The notes under the pieces were generated by a model. That model was not told the origin of the DNA and did no database searches. It saw only the letters and a program-made list of their open reading frames with translations. Below are positions 1 through 5,165 of a stretch of DNA of 5,165 bases, piece by piece. The stretch's first letter is position 1. Every line of letters starts with the position of its first letter. This stretch comes from Gammaproteobacteria bacterium TMED92 (GTDB lineage: Bacteria; Pseudomonadota; Gammaproteobacteria; Pseudomonadales; Azotimanducaceae). The translations under genes were made by a program, and so were the position numbers. The stretch spans positions 9,429 through 14,593 of the forward strand of contig NHET02000111.1 in NCBI GenBank assembly GCA_002170355.2, given 5' to 3'.

Positions 1-44
1 TAGGACATAAGAAGCTACTGGGCACTAATCATTAAACGGATAAA

Positions 45-51
45 GAGAGGG
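45..51 (+). promoter_or_regulatory. Ribosome binding site of the Baeyer-Villiger monooxygenase gene
   Basis: A purine-rich GAGAGGG lies six bases before the ATG at 58 and fixes that start. The preceding 44 bases are AT-rich and show no convincing -35/-10 pair, so the promoter may lie left of the window. Confidence 0.75.
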
Positions 52-57
52 CAAAAC

Positions 58-1686
58 ATGAATCCATCTGAGTCTGAGTTCGATGTCGTAGTGGTAGGTG
101 CTGGATTTTCTGGCATGTACTTATTGCACAAGCTGCGCCAACTGGGCCTTTCGACTCGAGTGATCGAGGCGGGCGATGACGTGGGTGGAACATGGTATTG
201 GAATCGCTACCCGGGCGCGCGTTGTGACGTACCGAGCATGGAGTATTCCTTTAGTTTTTCGCCAGAGCTGCAACAGGAATGGCGATGGACCGAAGTAATG
301 GCCGCTCAGCCAGAAATCCTCGACTACGCGAATCACATAGCTGATCGGTTTACGTTGCGTCGCGACATAGAGTTCGCGACCCGGGTTGAATCTGCGCATT
401 ATGACGAATCGGAGCAGCGCTGGCGGATTAAAACCGACACGGCGCGCACCTATACCGCGCGCTTTTGTGTAATGGCCACCGGTTGTTTGTCGGTGCCAAA
501 CACGCCGACTATTGAAGGCGCTGAAAATTTTTCGGGCGATGTATTTCATACTGGTAATTGGCCCGCGCAAGGGGTGGATTTTTCCAAGCGTCGGGTTGGC
601 ATCATTGGCACCGGCTCGTCGGCAATACAGGCCATACCGGTGATAGCGGAGCAAGCGCAACATTTAACGGTTTTACAGCGTACGCCAAACTACACCATGC
701 CTGCGCACAATCGACCGCTAAGTGAAGAGTTCCGTCAGCAGGCTATTGAAAACTACGACGAGATCAGAGAGCAGCAGCGGCAATCTATGACCGGTATTGT
801 CGGCTACGGCTTTGGTTTTGGTGGTGCTGACAATGTCGAGCCGACCGAGGCAATTCTGGAAACCACCGCAGCCCAGCGAGCGGCGTTAGTCGAGCAGGAG
901 GGCTTTGTTGCTATTCGCAGATTCGCCGACGTGGCATTAGATACAGCAGCCAACGAGTTGGCCTGTGATATGTATCGTCAGCAAATAAAACGAGTGGTAA
1001 AAGATCCGCGAACTGCCGAAGGTTTAATGCCCAAAGGTTATCCGATGGGCTGTAAGCGGCCGGTTATAGACACCCATTACTATGAGGCGTTCAATCGAGA
1101 CAACGTCGATTTAGTGGATTTGCGACGGGGTGGTATTGAGACCATCACCGCAACGGGCGTGCAAACTGTTCAAGGACATTTTGAATTTGACACTTTGGTT
1201 TACGCCACTGGTTTTGACGCCATGACAGGTGCGCTGCAAAAGATCGATATCCGTGGTCGCAAAGGCGAAGCATTACGCGATCACTGGGAGGCGGGGCCAC
1301 GCTCATATTTGGGATTACAAGTAACAGGTTTCCCAAATCTGTTCACGGTCACCGGTCCGGGATCACCATCGGTATTAAGCAACATGCTGGTGTCTATAGA
1401 ACAGCACGTAGATTGGATTGCCGATTGTTTAACGCATATGCGCGACCGCCAGTTGGCGACCATCGAACCAACGTTAGCGGCGGAAGAGGCCTGGGTGGGG
1501 CACGTTAACGAGGTTGCGCAGGGTACTATGTTCACTGCGCCGTCCTGTAATTCTTGGTACTTGGGGGCGAACATCCCCGGTAAGCCAAGAATCTTTATGC
1601 CGTATGTTGGCGGTGTTGGTGAGTATAGGAAAAAGTGCGATCAAGTGGTGGCAAACGACTACGAGGGGTTTGTGCTCTCGGCGTAG
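58..1686 (+). CDS. Type I Baeyer-Villiger monooxygenase (FAD- and NADPH-dependent)
   Basis: This cytoplasmic class B flavoprotein monooxygenase would use NADPH and O2 to insert oxygen beside a ketone, giving an ester or lactone. The 542 residues are a normal length. Seen in order: the N-terminal FAD Rossmann motif GAGFSG (14-19) with an acidic residue E37 ending the second strand; the family signature GGTWYWNRYPGARCD (43-57), whose Asp57 appears to match the active-site Asp of phenylacetone monooxygenase; the Baeyer-Villiger fingerprint FxGxxxHxxxWP (F158, G160, H164, W168, P169); the NADPH Rossmann motif GTGSSA (184-189); GCKRP (331-335), whose Arg334 probably is the essential arginine; ATGFDAMTG (383-391); and a C-terminal block from SWYLGANIPGKP (499-510) to MPYVGGVGEYR, typical of the phenylacetone/cyclopentadecanone/steroid monooxygenase branch. 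No key residue is missing, so it should be active. The substrate cannot be read from sequence. It is the first gene of a same-strand cluster with a transporter and an esterase-fold lipoprotein. Confidence 0.96.
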   Translation: MNPSESEFDVVVVGAGFSGMYLLHKLRQLGLSTRVIEAGDDVGGTWYWNRYPGARCDVPSMEYSFSFSPELQQEWRWTEVMAAQPEILDYANHIADRFTLRRDIEFATRVESAHYDESEQRWRIKTDTARTYTARFCVMATGCLSVPNTPTIEGAENFSGDVFHTGNWPAQGVDFSKRRVGIIGTGSSAIQAIPVIAEQAQHLTVLQRTPNYTMPAHNRPLSEEFRQQAIENYDEIREQQRQSMTGIVGYGFGFGGADNVEPTEAILETTAAQRAALVEQEGFVAIRRFADVALDTAANELACDMYRQQIKRVVKDPRTAEGLMPKGYPMGCKRPVIDTHYYEAFNRDNVDLVDLRRGGIETITATGVQTVQGHFEFDTLVYATGFDAMTGALQKIDIRGRKGEALRDHWEAGPRSYLGLQVTGFPNLFTVTGPGSPSVLSNMLVSIEQHVDWIADCLTHMRDRQLATIEPTLAAEEAWVGHVNEVAQGTMFTAPSCNSWYLGANIPGKPRIFMPYVGGVGEYRKKCDQVVANDYEGFVLSA

Positions 1687-1762
1687 GCGAGGGGAACTGC
1701 AAACGTAGCGGTGCTATTTAGCAATACCAGATGGCTTGATTCTGCGCGATACAAATAGCTGT

Positions 1763-1796
1763 CGCGCCACTGCAGTAGTTCTTTTAGACTGGCGCG
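1763..1796. repeat. Inverted repeat in the monooxygenase-transporter gap
   Basis: CGCGCCA (1763-1769) and TGGCGCG (1790-1796) are perfect inverted arms around a 20-base loop that itself begins with the palindrome CTGCAG. There is no T-run after the right arm, so it is not a typical terminator. It could be an operator or an mRNA hairpin, and chance is possible. It sits in the 132-base gap 1687-1818, where I find no good sigma70 promoter. Confidence 0.35.
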
Positions 1797-1818
1797 TCGC
1801 CGCGCTCAGTCAAACATT

Positions 1819-3045
1819 ATGTTGCAACCCAAAACCGCCTACTTAATGGCGATATCCGCCTGGTACGGTGCCTTTGGCATGCAGTCCGTGGTGTTCGCTT
1901 GGCTGGTCACAATGGTGCTGCGAGAACCAGCGGAGCGGGTTGGCATTGCGCAAACAAGCTTGCTGCTGCCCGGCATGCTGTTGATATTAATCGCCGGTGT
2001 GTTGGCGGATCGCCTTGGTCTGCGTCGTCAGGCGGCTTGGTCGCAACTTATTGCAGGCATTTTGCCGTTGTTCCTGGCGCTCGCGGTATACCTTCAAGTG
2101 CTGAATTTCAGCGTCATGATCATCTTTGCATTGCTAATGGGTTCGGTTTCTGCCTTTCTTACCCCGGCGCGAGATGGCTTGCTGAATCATGTGGCCGGTG
2201 AAGACGTCCAACGCACCGTCATGCAAGCCAGTTTGTGTCAATTCGGCTTTCAGATCCTAGGTTACTCACTCGCCGGCTTTGCAGATTCTTTGGGTGCCGA
2301 ATACATTCTAATTGCACAAAGCCTGGTGCTACTGTTGGGAGTTTGGGCCTACTTGCAGTTGCGAGAGGTAGCCGCAAGTGGCCGTGACACTGCAATTTCG
2401 GGCAATGAAGTGAGCGTGTTCACAAGTCTGCGCGACGGCGCCAAGACAGTCATATCGAATCCCCTGATGCGCACGGTGGTGCTGCAAAATGTTGCCATGG
2501 GATGCTTTTTCATGGGGTCATTTATCGTTGGCTTTCCGTTAGTTATGCGGGAAGTATTCGCGGGTAGTTCTGGGGACTTGGCAACACTCAATGCGCTTAA
2601 CTCCTTGGGCTTGGTGGTAAGTATTATGGTGCTCTTGCGCTTAGGCTTTGTTGCCCGCGCCGGCAAGGCGTTGGTGCTGGCGCAAGGGATAGGATCACTG
2701 GTTTTATTCAGTACAGGATTAGTGGATAACCTGCCCCTATTCATGTTCTTGGTGTTTTTGTGGGGTGTCTGTGGCGGCATCGCAATGCCAATGTCGCGCA
2801 CGCTCATGCAGCAGTTGGCGCCGCCGGATCAACGCGCCCGAGTTATGAGTTTCTATGCGTTTTCGTTCATGGGAGCGGGGCCTTTGGGTACGCTATTTTG
2901 TGGCTATTTGGCCGATCTGTTCGGCCCGCAGTTTGCCATCGTCATCAGTGCTGCGTGCATGTTGGCGGTGTTGGCGATGATCAGTTTATCGAGTCCGCTG
3001 TGGCGCAGCGAATTACAACAAATCCAGCCTCAACCTGGGTCGTAG
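1819..3045 (+). CDS. Major facilitator superfamily transporter, 12 membrane helices
   Basis: This inner-membrane protein of 408 residues is probably a proton-coupled exporter or importer of a small molecule. It has about twelve hydrophobic segments, roughly at 8-34, 44-63, 74-94, 96-116, 138-156, 162-181, 215-243, 259-276, 284-301, 304-326, 343-366 and 372-391. The MFS motif A (GVLADRLGLRR, 60-70) sits between helices 2 and 3, and a weaker copy (GYLADLFGP, 362-370) follows helix 11. The segment FLTPARDGLLNHV (113-125) after helix 4 resembles the PAR-x-LLP stretch of the drug/siderophore exporter branch (MFS_3/EntS-like). The central loop is about 182-214. The frame is closed upstream by a stop at 1756, so ATG 1819 is the first ordinary start, but no Shine-Dalgarno precedes it. 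The next gene begins 15 bases after its stop, so the two are probably co-transcribed. The substrate is unknown; the cluster suggests a ketone, ester or lactone product. Confidence 0.9.
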   Translation: MLQPKTAYLMAISAWYGAFGMQSVVFAWLVTMVLREPAERVGIAQTSLLLPGMLLILIAGVLADRLGLRRQAAWSQLIAGILPLFLALAVYLQVLNFSVMIIFALLMGSVSAFLTPARDGLLNHVAGEDVQRTVMQASLCQFGFQILGYSLAGFADSLGAEYILIAQSLVLLLGVWAYLQLREVAASGRDTAISGNEVSVFTSLRDGAKTVISNPLMRTVVLQNVAMGCFFMGSFIVGFPLVMREVFAGSSGDLATLNALNSLGLVVSIMVLLRLGFVARAGKALVLAQGIGSLVLFSTGLVDNLPLFMFLVFLWGVCGGIAMPMSRTLMQQLAPPDQRARVMSFYAFSFMGAGPLGTLFCGYLADLFGPQFAIVISAACMLAVLAMISLSSPLWRSELQQIQPQPGS

Positions 3046-3048
3046 TCG

Positions 3049-3055
3049 AAGAGAG
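3049..3055 (+). promoter_or_regulatory. Ribosome binding site of the esterase-like gene
   Basis: AAGAGAG lies five bases before the GTG at 3061, inside the 15-base gap after the transporter stop codon. It supports the GTG start, as does the twin-arginine motif that begins at codon 2. Confidence 0.55.
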
Positions 3056-3060
3056 TAAGT

Positions 3061-4608
3061 GTGCGGCGGCGAGATTTTTTGGCAGCAAGTGGCTGGTTGT
3101 TTGCGGGCAGTGTTGTCACCGCCTGCGGGGGCCCACGGCCGGGCCCGATCATCAATACCAAATCGGGACAAATCCAGGGTCAAGAAATTGCTGGTATACA
3201 CCAGTATTTAGGCATTCCTTATGCTGAACCACCCTTTGGGGAGTTGAGATTTCGCCCGCCGCAAAGGCGCGCACCATGGCAGGGGGTTTTGTCGGCGCAA
3301 CAATATGGTGCGGCTTGCCCGCAAGGACGTGTATCGGCAACCGACCCGCTGGTCATCGGCGAAGACTGTCTAAACCTAAACATCTGGACGCCGGATCCCA
3401 GCGCTAGCGACCTACCGGTTATGGTGTGGGCGCATGGTGGAGAAGGCGATACCGGCAGTGGTGCGCTGGCAATCTATAACGGCGCCAACTTTGCAGCACA
3501 AGGGGTAGTGTTGGTGACCTGTAATCGTCGCCTAGGCGCCGAAAGCAGTTTGTATCTTCAGCCATCAATGGGTGCGGATGTTGGGCCGGGGAATCTCGGT
3601 GTACTCGACTTGGCAGAAGTCCTGCGTTGGGTGCAAGAACATATCAACGCATTCGGTGGTAACCCCGGCAACGTCACTTTATTTGGTCATACCCGAGGCG
3701 CGGCGGCAGCTCAAGCGTTGGTCGCGACGACCAATTCGGCAGGCTTGTTGCAAAGAATTATTCCGCAGAATGGCGCCTACGCGGCACATTCCGAGGAGCA
3801 AGGTCAGCAGGTGAGTGACTTCGTGTTGAGCGAATTGGGTATCAAGCGGGGTGACATAGATGCGTTACGTCGCTGCTCGAGCACGCAATTGACCAAGCTG
3901 TATCCGCAGCTACTGAAGCTGGGGCTAGGCGATCCGTACCAGCCAGTGATCTGCGAAGCGATGCCAGTGCACCCAGCAGATGCCGCCCATGCCGGCTTCG
4001 GGCTAGCGCTAGACTACCTAACCGGCAGCTGTGTTGATGTCGGCACGGATCGACAGCGGTCAGCGATGCGCGAACACCAATTTGCATTGGCGCAACGAGT
4101 GCTCGCGCTAGACAGTGTGGAGCGTCAGACCCTGCTACAAGTATATCGACGGCAGTATCCAGAACTTGGAGAGCTACAAGCTGAGCGTGCCATACTCAAT
4201 GATCTTAGCTACCGACTGCCGACATTGCGGGTGGCCCATGGCCATGCGCTAAGGGGCACTGGTAGTACCTATTGTTACAGCTTTGAGGCGGCCGTGTTGC
4301 AACAGCGCAGTGTTCTTGAAGGTGACCTTGCCGTGTTTGGTAACGGTTATCCAGCAGTGCAATCAGAAACGGCGGACGCGATCTCAGCAAGCGCTTCGGT
4401 GAGCCAGTTCATGCGCAGCGCGTGGTGTAACTTTGCCCGAAGCGGTTCCCCCAGCGTCGCTAACTTTAGCTGGCCGGAATACGATACGCGACTGCAGATG
4501 ACAGCAATTATTGACGACGTACCGCAGATGCAAAGTGGGCCGTTCTCGCAACAGCGGCGAGTTTTAGGGCGAGTAATGACAGACAGTTGGCAGGCGTTGG
4601 GACTCTAG
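3061..4608 (+). CDS. Tat-exported lipoprotein of the type B carboxylesterase family, predicted catalytically dead
   Basis: The GTG start is followed at once by a Tat signal (RRRDFL, residues 2-7), a short hydrophobic stretch and a lipobox VTAC with Cys22. Gly at +2 suggests outer-membrane sorting. The 515 residues fit the carboxylesterase/cholinesterase family (PF00135), and scaffold motifs are clear: GIPYAEPPFGELRFRPP (51-67), EDCLNLNIWTP (101-111) with the Cys86/Cys103 pair of the first family disulfide, LRWVQEHINAFGGNPGNVTLFG (a run within 188-209), VFGN (425-428), SAWCNFARSGSP (453-464) and WPEY (471-474). The active site is not kept. The nucleophile elbow GESAG is GHTRG (209-213), with Thr211 for Ser. 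The acid motif DEG is DVG (326-328), with Val327 for Glu. The HGxE-type catalytic His block is SVLEGDLAVF, and no His occurs after residue 395. The oxyanion loop HGGGF is HGGEG (125-129), and NYR is NRR (155-157). The gene is in frame and full length, so I infer a pseudoenzyme rather than a decaying gene. It is the last gene of the cluster. Confidence 0.9.
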   Translation: MRRRDFLAASGWLFAGSVVTACGGPRPGPIINTKSGQIQGQEIAGIHQYLGIPYAEPPFGELRFRPPQRRAPWQGVLSAQQYGAACPQGRVSATDPLVIGEDCLNLNIWTPDPSASDLPVMVWAHGGEGDTGSGALAIYNGANFAAQGVVLVTCNRRLGAESSLYLQPSMGADVGPGNLGVLDLAEVLRWVQEHINAFGGNPGNVTLFGHTRGAAAAQALVATTNSAGLLQRIIPQNGAYAAHSEEQGQQVSDFVLSELGIKRGDIDALRRCSSTQLTKLYPQLLKLGLGDPYQPVICEAMPVHPADAAHAGFGLALDYLTGSCVDVGTDRQRSAMREHQFALAQRVLALDSVERQTLLQVYRRQYPELGELQAERAILNDLSYRLPTLRVAHGHALRGTGSTYCYSFEAAVLQQRSVLEGDLAVFGNGYPAVQSETADAISASASVSQFMRSAWCNFARSGSPSVANFSWPEYDTRLQMTAIIDDVPQMQSGPFSQQRRVLGRVMTDSWQALGL

Positions 4609-4629
4609 TTGCCGGTTTCGTCGAAAACG

Positions 4630-4656
4630 AAAAAGGGCCGGTAAACCGGCCCTTTT
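4630..4656. terminator. Bidirectional rho-independent terminator
   Basis: GGGCCGG (4635-4641), loop TAAA, CCGGCCC (4646-4652) is followed by TTTT and preceded by AAAAA, so it works on either strand. With the A/T flanks the stem reaches 11 pairs. It begins 22 bases after the esterase-like stop codon and ends the three-gene cluster. It also ends the candidate leftward transcript. A small TTTCGT/ACGAAA hairpin (4616-4632) overlaps its left flank. Confidence 0.92.
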
Positions 4657-4672
4657 GCTCGATTAAGAGCAG

Positions 4673-4699
4673 CTCGTAGTTAAGGATCAACTACGCGAG
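4673..4699. repeat. Hairpin covering the stop codon of the mini-ORF
   Basis: CGTAGTT (4675-4681), a seven-base loop, and AACTACG (4689-4695) form a perfect 7-pair stem, extendable by CT/AG past a single bulged C. On the - strand the TAG stop of the mini-ORF (4693-4691) lies in the 5' arm, so translating ribosomes would disturb this fold. It is followed leftward by the terminator. Confidence 0.5.
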
Positions 4700-4729
4700 A
4701 TGACCCCTAAAACTTGCAATAGATAACAC
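4691..4729 (-). CDS. Possible 12-codon mini-ORF with near-perfect ribosome binding site
   Basis: GTG (4729-4727) opens a 12-codon frame, MLSIASFRGHLA, ending at TAG (4693-4691). Six bases before it is AGGAGG, within AAAAGGAGGTGATC (4744-4731). Twelve bases of that stretch exactly complement the E. coli-type 16S rRNA 3' end, far more than an ordinary Shine-Dalgarno. The peptide is too short to judge by composition and resembles nothing I know. It reads like a leader peptide, but no - strand gene follows within the window, only hairpins and a terminator. It may not be translated at all, with the site acting as a ribosome sponge. Confidence 0.35.
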   Translation of the reverse strand: MLSIASFRGHLA

Positions 4730-4730
4730 T

Positions 4731-4744
4731 GATCACCTCCTTTT
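4731..4744 (-). promoter_or_regulatory. Extended Shine-Dalgarno, full complement of 16S 3' end
   Basis: On the - strand the sequence AAAAGGAGGTGATC complements the 16S tail over 12 continuous bases. The 6-base gap to GTG 4729 is close to optimal. Such long matches are rare upstream of normal genes, where binding this tight can slow ribosome release. Confidence 0.55.
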
Positions 4745-4766
4745 AATAATTGCTAATGGGACCCTG

Positions 4767-4794
4767 ATTATGTGTAAGCGAATGCATAAATCAA
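4767..4794 (-). promoter_or_regulatory. Candidate sigma70 promoter facing left
   Basis: On the - strand, TTGATT (4794-4789) and CATAAT (4772-4767) match the -35 and -10 boxes at 4/6 and 5/6 with a 16-base spacer. The predicted start is near 4760, about 16 bases before the extended Shine-Dalgarno. It diverges from the tRNA promoter; about 70 bases lie between the two -35 boxes. Confidence 0.5.
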
Positions 4795-4863
4795 GTCCCA
4801 AAGGTTAGACATCGCCGCTATTGGCCAAAACCGGCGGGCAACGTAAGTAGGCCAGGATAGCGT
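4795..4863. other. Divergent promoter spacer, no gene
   Basis: This stretch between the leftward promoter and the tRNA promoter carries no ORF. It holds the palindrome TTGGCCAA (4821-4828) nested between CGCCG (4813-4817) and CGGCG (4832-4836), which could be a protein-binding site or chance. I see no other structure. Confidence 0.35.
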
Positions 4864-4891
4864 TTGACACCCACTAACACTTCTATAAAAT
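4864..4891 (+). promoter_or_regulatory. Promoter of the tRNA-Gly gene
   Basis: TTGACA (4864-4869) is a perfect -35. After 16 bases comes TAAAAT (4886-4891), a 5/6 match to the -10 box. The predicted start is near 4898, leaving a short leader. The following CCGCG (4893-4897) is a GC-rich discriminator, as found at stringently controlled stable-RNA promoters, so growth-rate (ppGpp) control is likely. Confidence 0.78.
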
Positions 4892-4925
4892 TCCGCGTCC
4901 CAGAGCAAAAGCACTGGACCTCTAA

Positions 4926-5009
<84 letters not shown>

Positions 5010-5141
5010 TTTTCTTTATTTGCGTAAGGTTCTACCTAGCCATTATTACGTAGGGACTAACTGAAACGAGACAGCCGTTGCTGATCTTGTCCGCGAATAC
5101 GCGGCCAAGGCAACGTCTCCGTCGGAGCGGTGCTCCTCCGT
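5010..5141 (+). other. Structured spacer between tRNA-tail repeats, possible rtT-like RNA
   Basis: These 132 bases begin with a T-rich stretch and carry no ORF. From 5068 to 5119 they can fold into a long interrupted hairpin: GAGA/TCTC (5068-5071, 5116-5119), CGTTGC/GCAACG (5076-5081, 5110-5115), CTTG/CAAG (5086-5089, 5106-5109) and CCGCG/CGCGG (5091-5095, 5100-5104) around an AATA loop. A second hairpin, GGAGC-GGT-GCTCC (5124-5136), follows. If the tRNA transcript reads through the T-run, cutting at the two CCA ends would release an RNA of about 153 bases. This resembles the E. coli tyrT/rtT layout in plan, not in sequence. Alternatives are a vestigial integrated element or a degraded tRNA cluster. 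Confidence 0.4.
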
Positions 5142-5162
5142 GTTTCCCGCTCCAATTACCTT
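5142..5162 (+). repeat. tRNA 3'-tail direct repeat, copy 2
   Basis: This is an exact 21-base copy of 4989-5009, including the acceptor 3' strand, discriminator T, CCA and ATTACCTT. The bases to its left do not form a T arm or any other part of a tRNA, so this is a detached tail and not a second gene. The window ends three bases after it, so what follows is unseen. Confidence 0.95.
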
Positions 5163-5165
5163 AGT

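Larger units (their letters stand above)
4631..4760 (-). ncRNA. Candidate short leftward transcript, small RNA or mini-mRNA
   Basis: On the - strand a promoter (4794-4767) predicts a start near 4760, and the shared terminator (stem 4652-4635) ends the RNA about 130 bases later. In between lie an extended Shine-Dalgarno, a 12-codon ORF, a hairpin with CGTAGTT/AACTACG arms (4675-4681 and 4689-4695) covering its stop codon, and a small GCTC/GAGC hairpin (4657-4670). The sequence matches no RNA family I recognise. It may be a small mRNA, a dual-function small RNA, or a ribosome-binding decoy. This is inference from signals only; expression is not shown. Confidence 0.4.

Noticed and set aside
121..663. 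Leftward 180-codon open frame inside the monooxygenase gene
   Set aside because: The + strand frame carries every family motif over the same bases. The - strand product has no recognisable motif and is a shadow frame.
1712..1723. TGCTA/TAGCA mini-palindrome after the monooxygenase as a terminator
   Set aside because: The usable stem is only four pairs, AT-containing, and no T-run follows.
3691..3693. Thr211 as a replacement nucleophile keeping the esterase active
   Set aside because: With the acid position Val and no His after residue 395, a Thr alone would have no charge relay, so activity by the family mechanism is unlikely.
4508..4690. Leftward 60-codon open frame beginning with TTG
   Set aside because: It reads straight through the terminator hairpin and into the antisense of the esterase-like gene, and has no ribosome binding site at its start. 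The extended Shine-Dalgarno is about 40 bases away and fits GTG 4729 instead.
4731..4744. 16S rRNA 3' end remnant on the + strand (GATCACCTCCTT)
   Set aside because: The bases to its left share nothing with the conserved 16S tail region. On the - strand the same bases are a well-placed Shine-Dalgarno, which explains them better.
5056..5141. Integron attC site
   Set aside because: The region is hairpin-rich, but I could not find the RYYYAAC and GTTRRRY core boxes in the required places, and there is no cassette or integrase in the window.
5110..5154. A second, degraded tRNA gene ending at 5154
   Set aside because: Only the acceptor 3' strand and CCA match. The upstream bases give no T loop, anticodon stem or D arm, so it is recorded as a repeated tail.

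Overview
The window looks like chromosomal DNA from a gammaproteobacterium, perhaps a marine or environmental one. This is inferred from balanced base composition (roughly low-50s % GC by eye), sigma70-type promoters, a CCA-encoding tRNA-Gly gene, and a Tat-type lipoprotein signal. I cannot assign a genus.

Region 1 (1-4656) is a left-to-right cluster of three genes on the + strand. The first encodes a type I Baeyer-Villiger flavin monooxygenase with every diagnostic motif intact. After a 132-base gap comes a 12-helix MFS transporter. Fifteen bases later comes a Tat-exported lipoprotein of the type B carboxylesterase (cholinesterase-like) family. A strong, bidirectional rho-independent terminator closes the cluster. 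A Baeyer-Villiger enzyme makes esters or lactones, so an esterase neighbour would normally be read as the next catabolic step. Here, however, the esterase has lost all three catalytic triad positions (Ser to Thr211, Glu to Val327, no His in the last 120 residues) and its oxyanion-hole glycine motif is altered. The scaffold motifs remain and the frame is open, so it is best read as a secreted pseudoenzyme. It may bind the hydrophobic ester or lactone, or work with the transporter.

Region 2 (4657-4925) has no conventional gene. On the - strand it shows a compact candidate transcription unit: a good sigma70 promoter, a Shine-Dalgarno match of 12 bases to the 16S 3' end, a GTG-started 12-codon ORF, a hairpin over its stop codon, and the shared terminator. 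A promoter with a GC-rich discriminator, facing the other way, drives the tRNA.

Region 3 (4926-5165) is a tRNA-Gly(GCC) gene. The last 13 bases of the gene, CCA included, plus 8 flanking bases are repeated perfectly 153 bases downstream, and the DNA between the copies can fold into a long interrupted hairpin. The layout recalls the tRNA-tail repeats of the E. coli tyrT locus (rtT RNA), although an integration (att) scar remains possible. The window ends inside the second copy.
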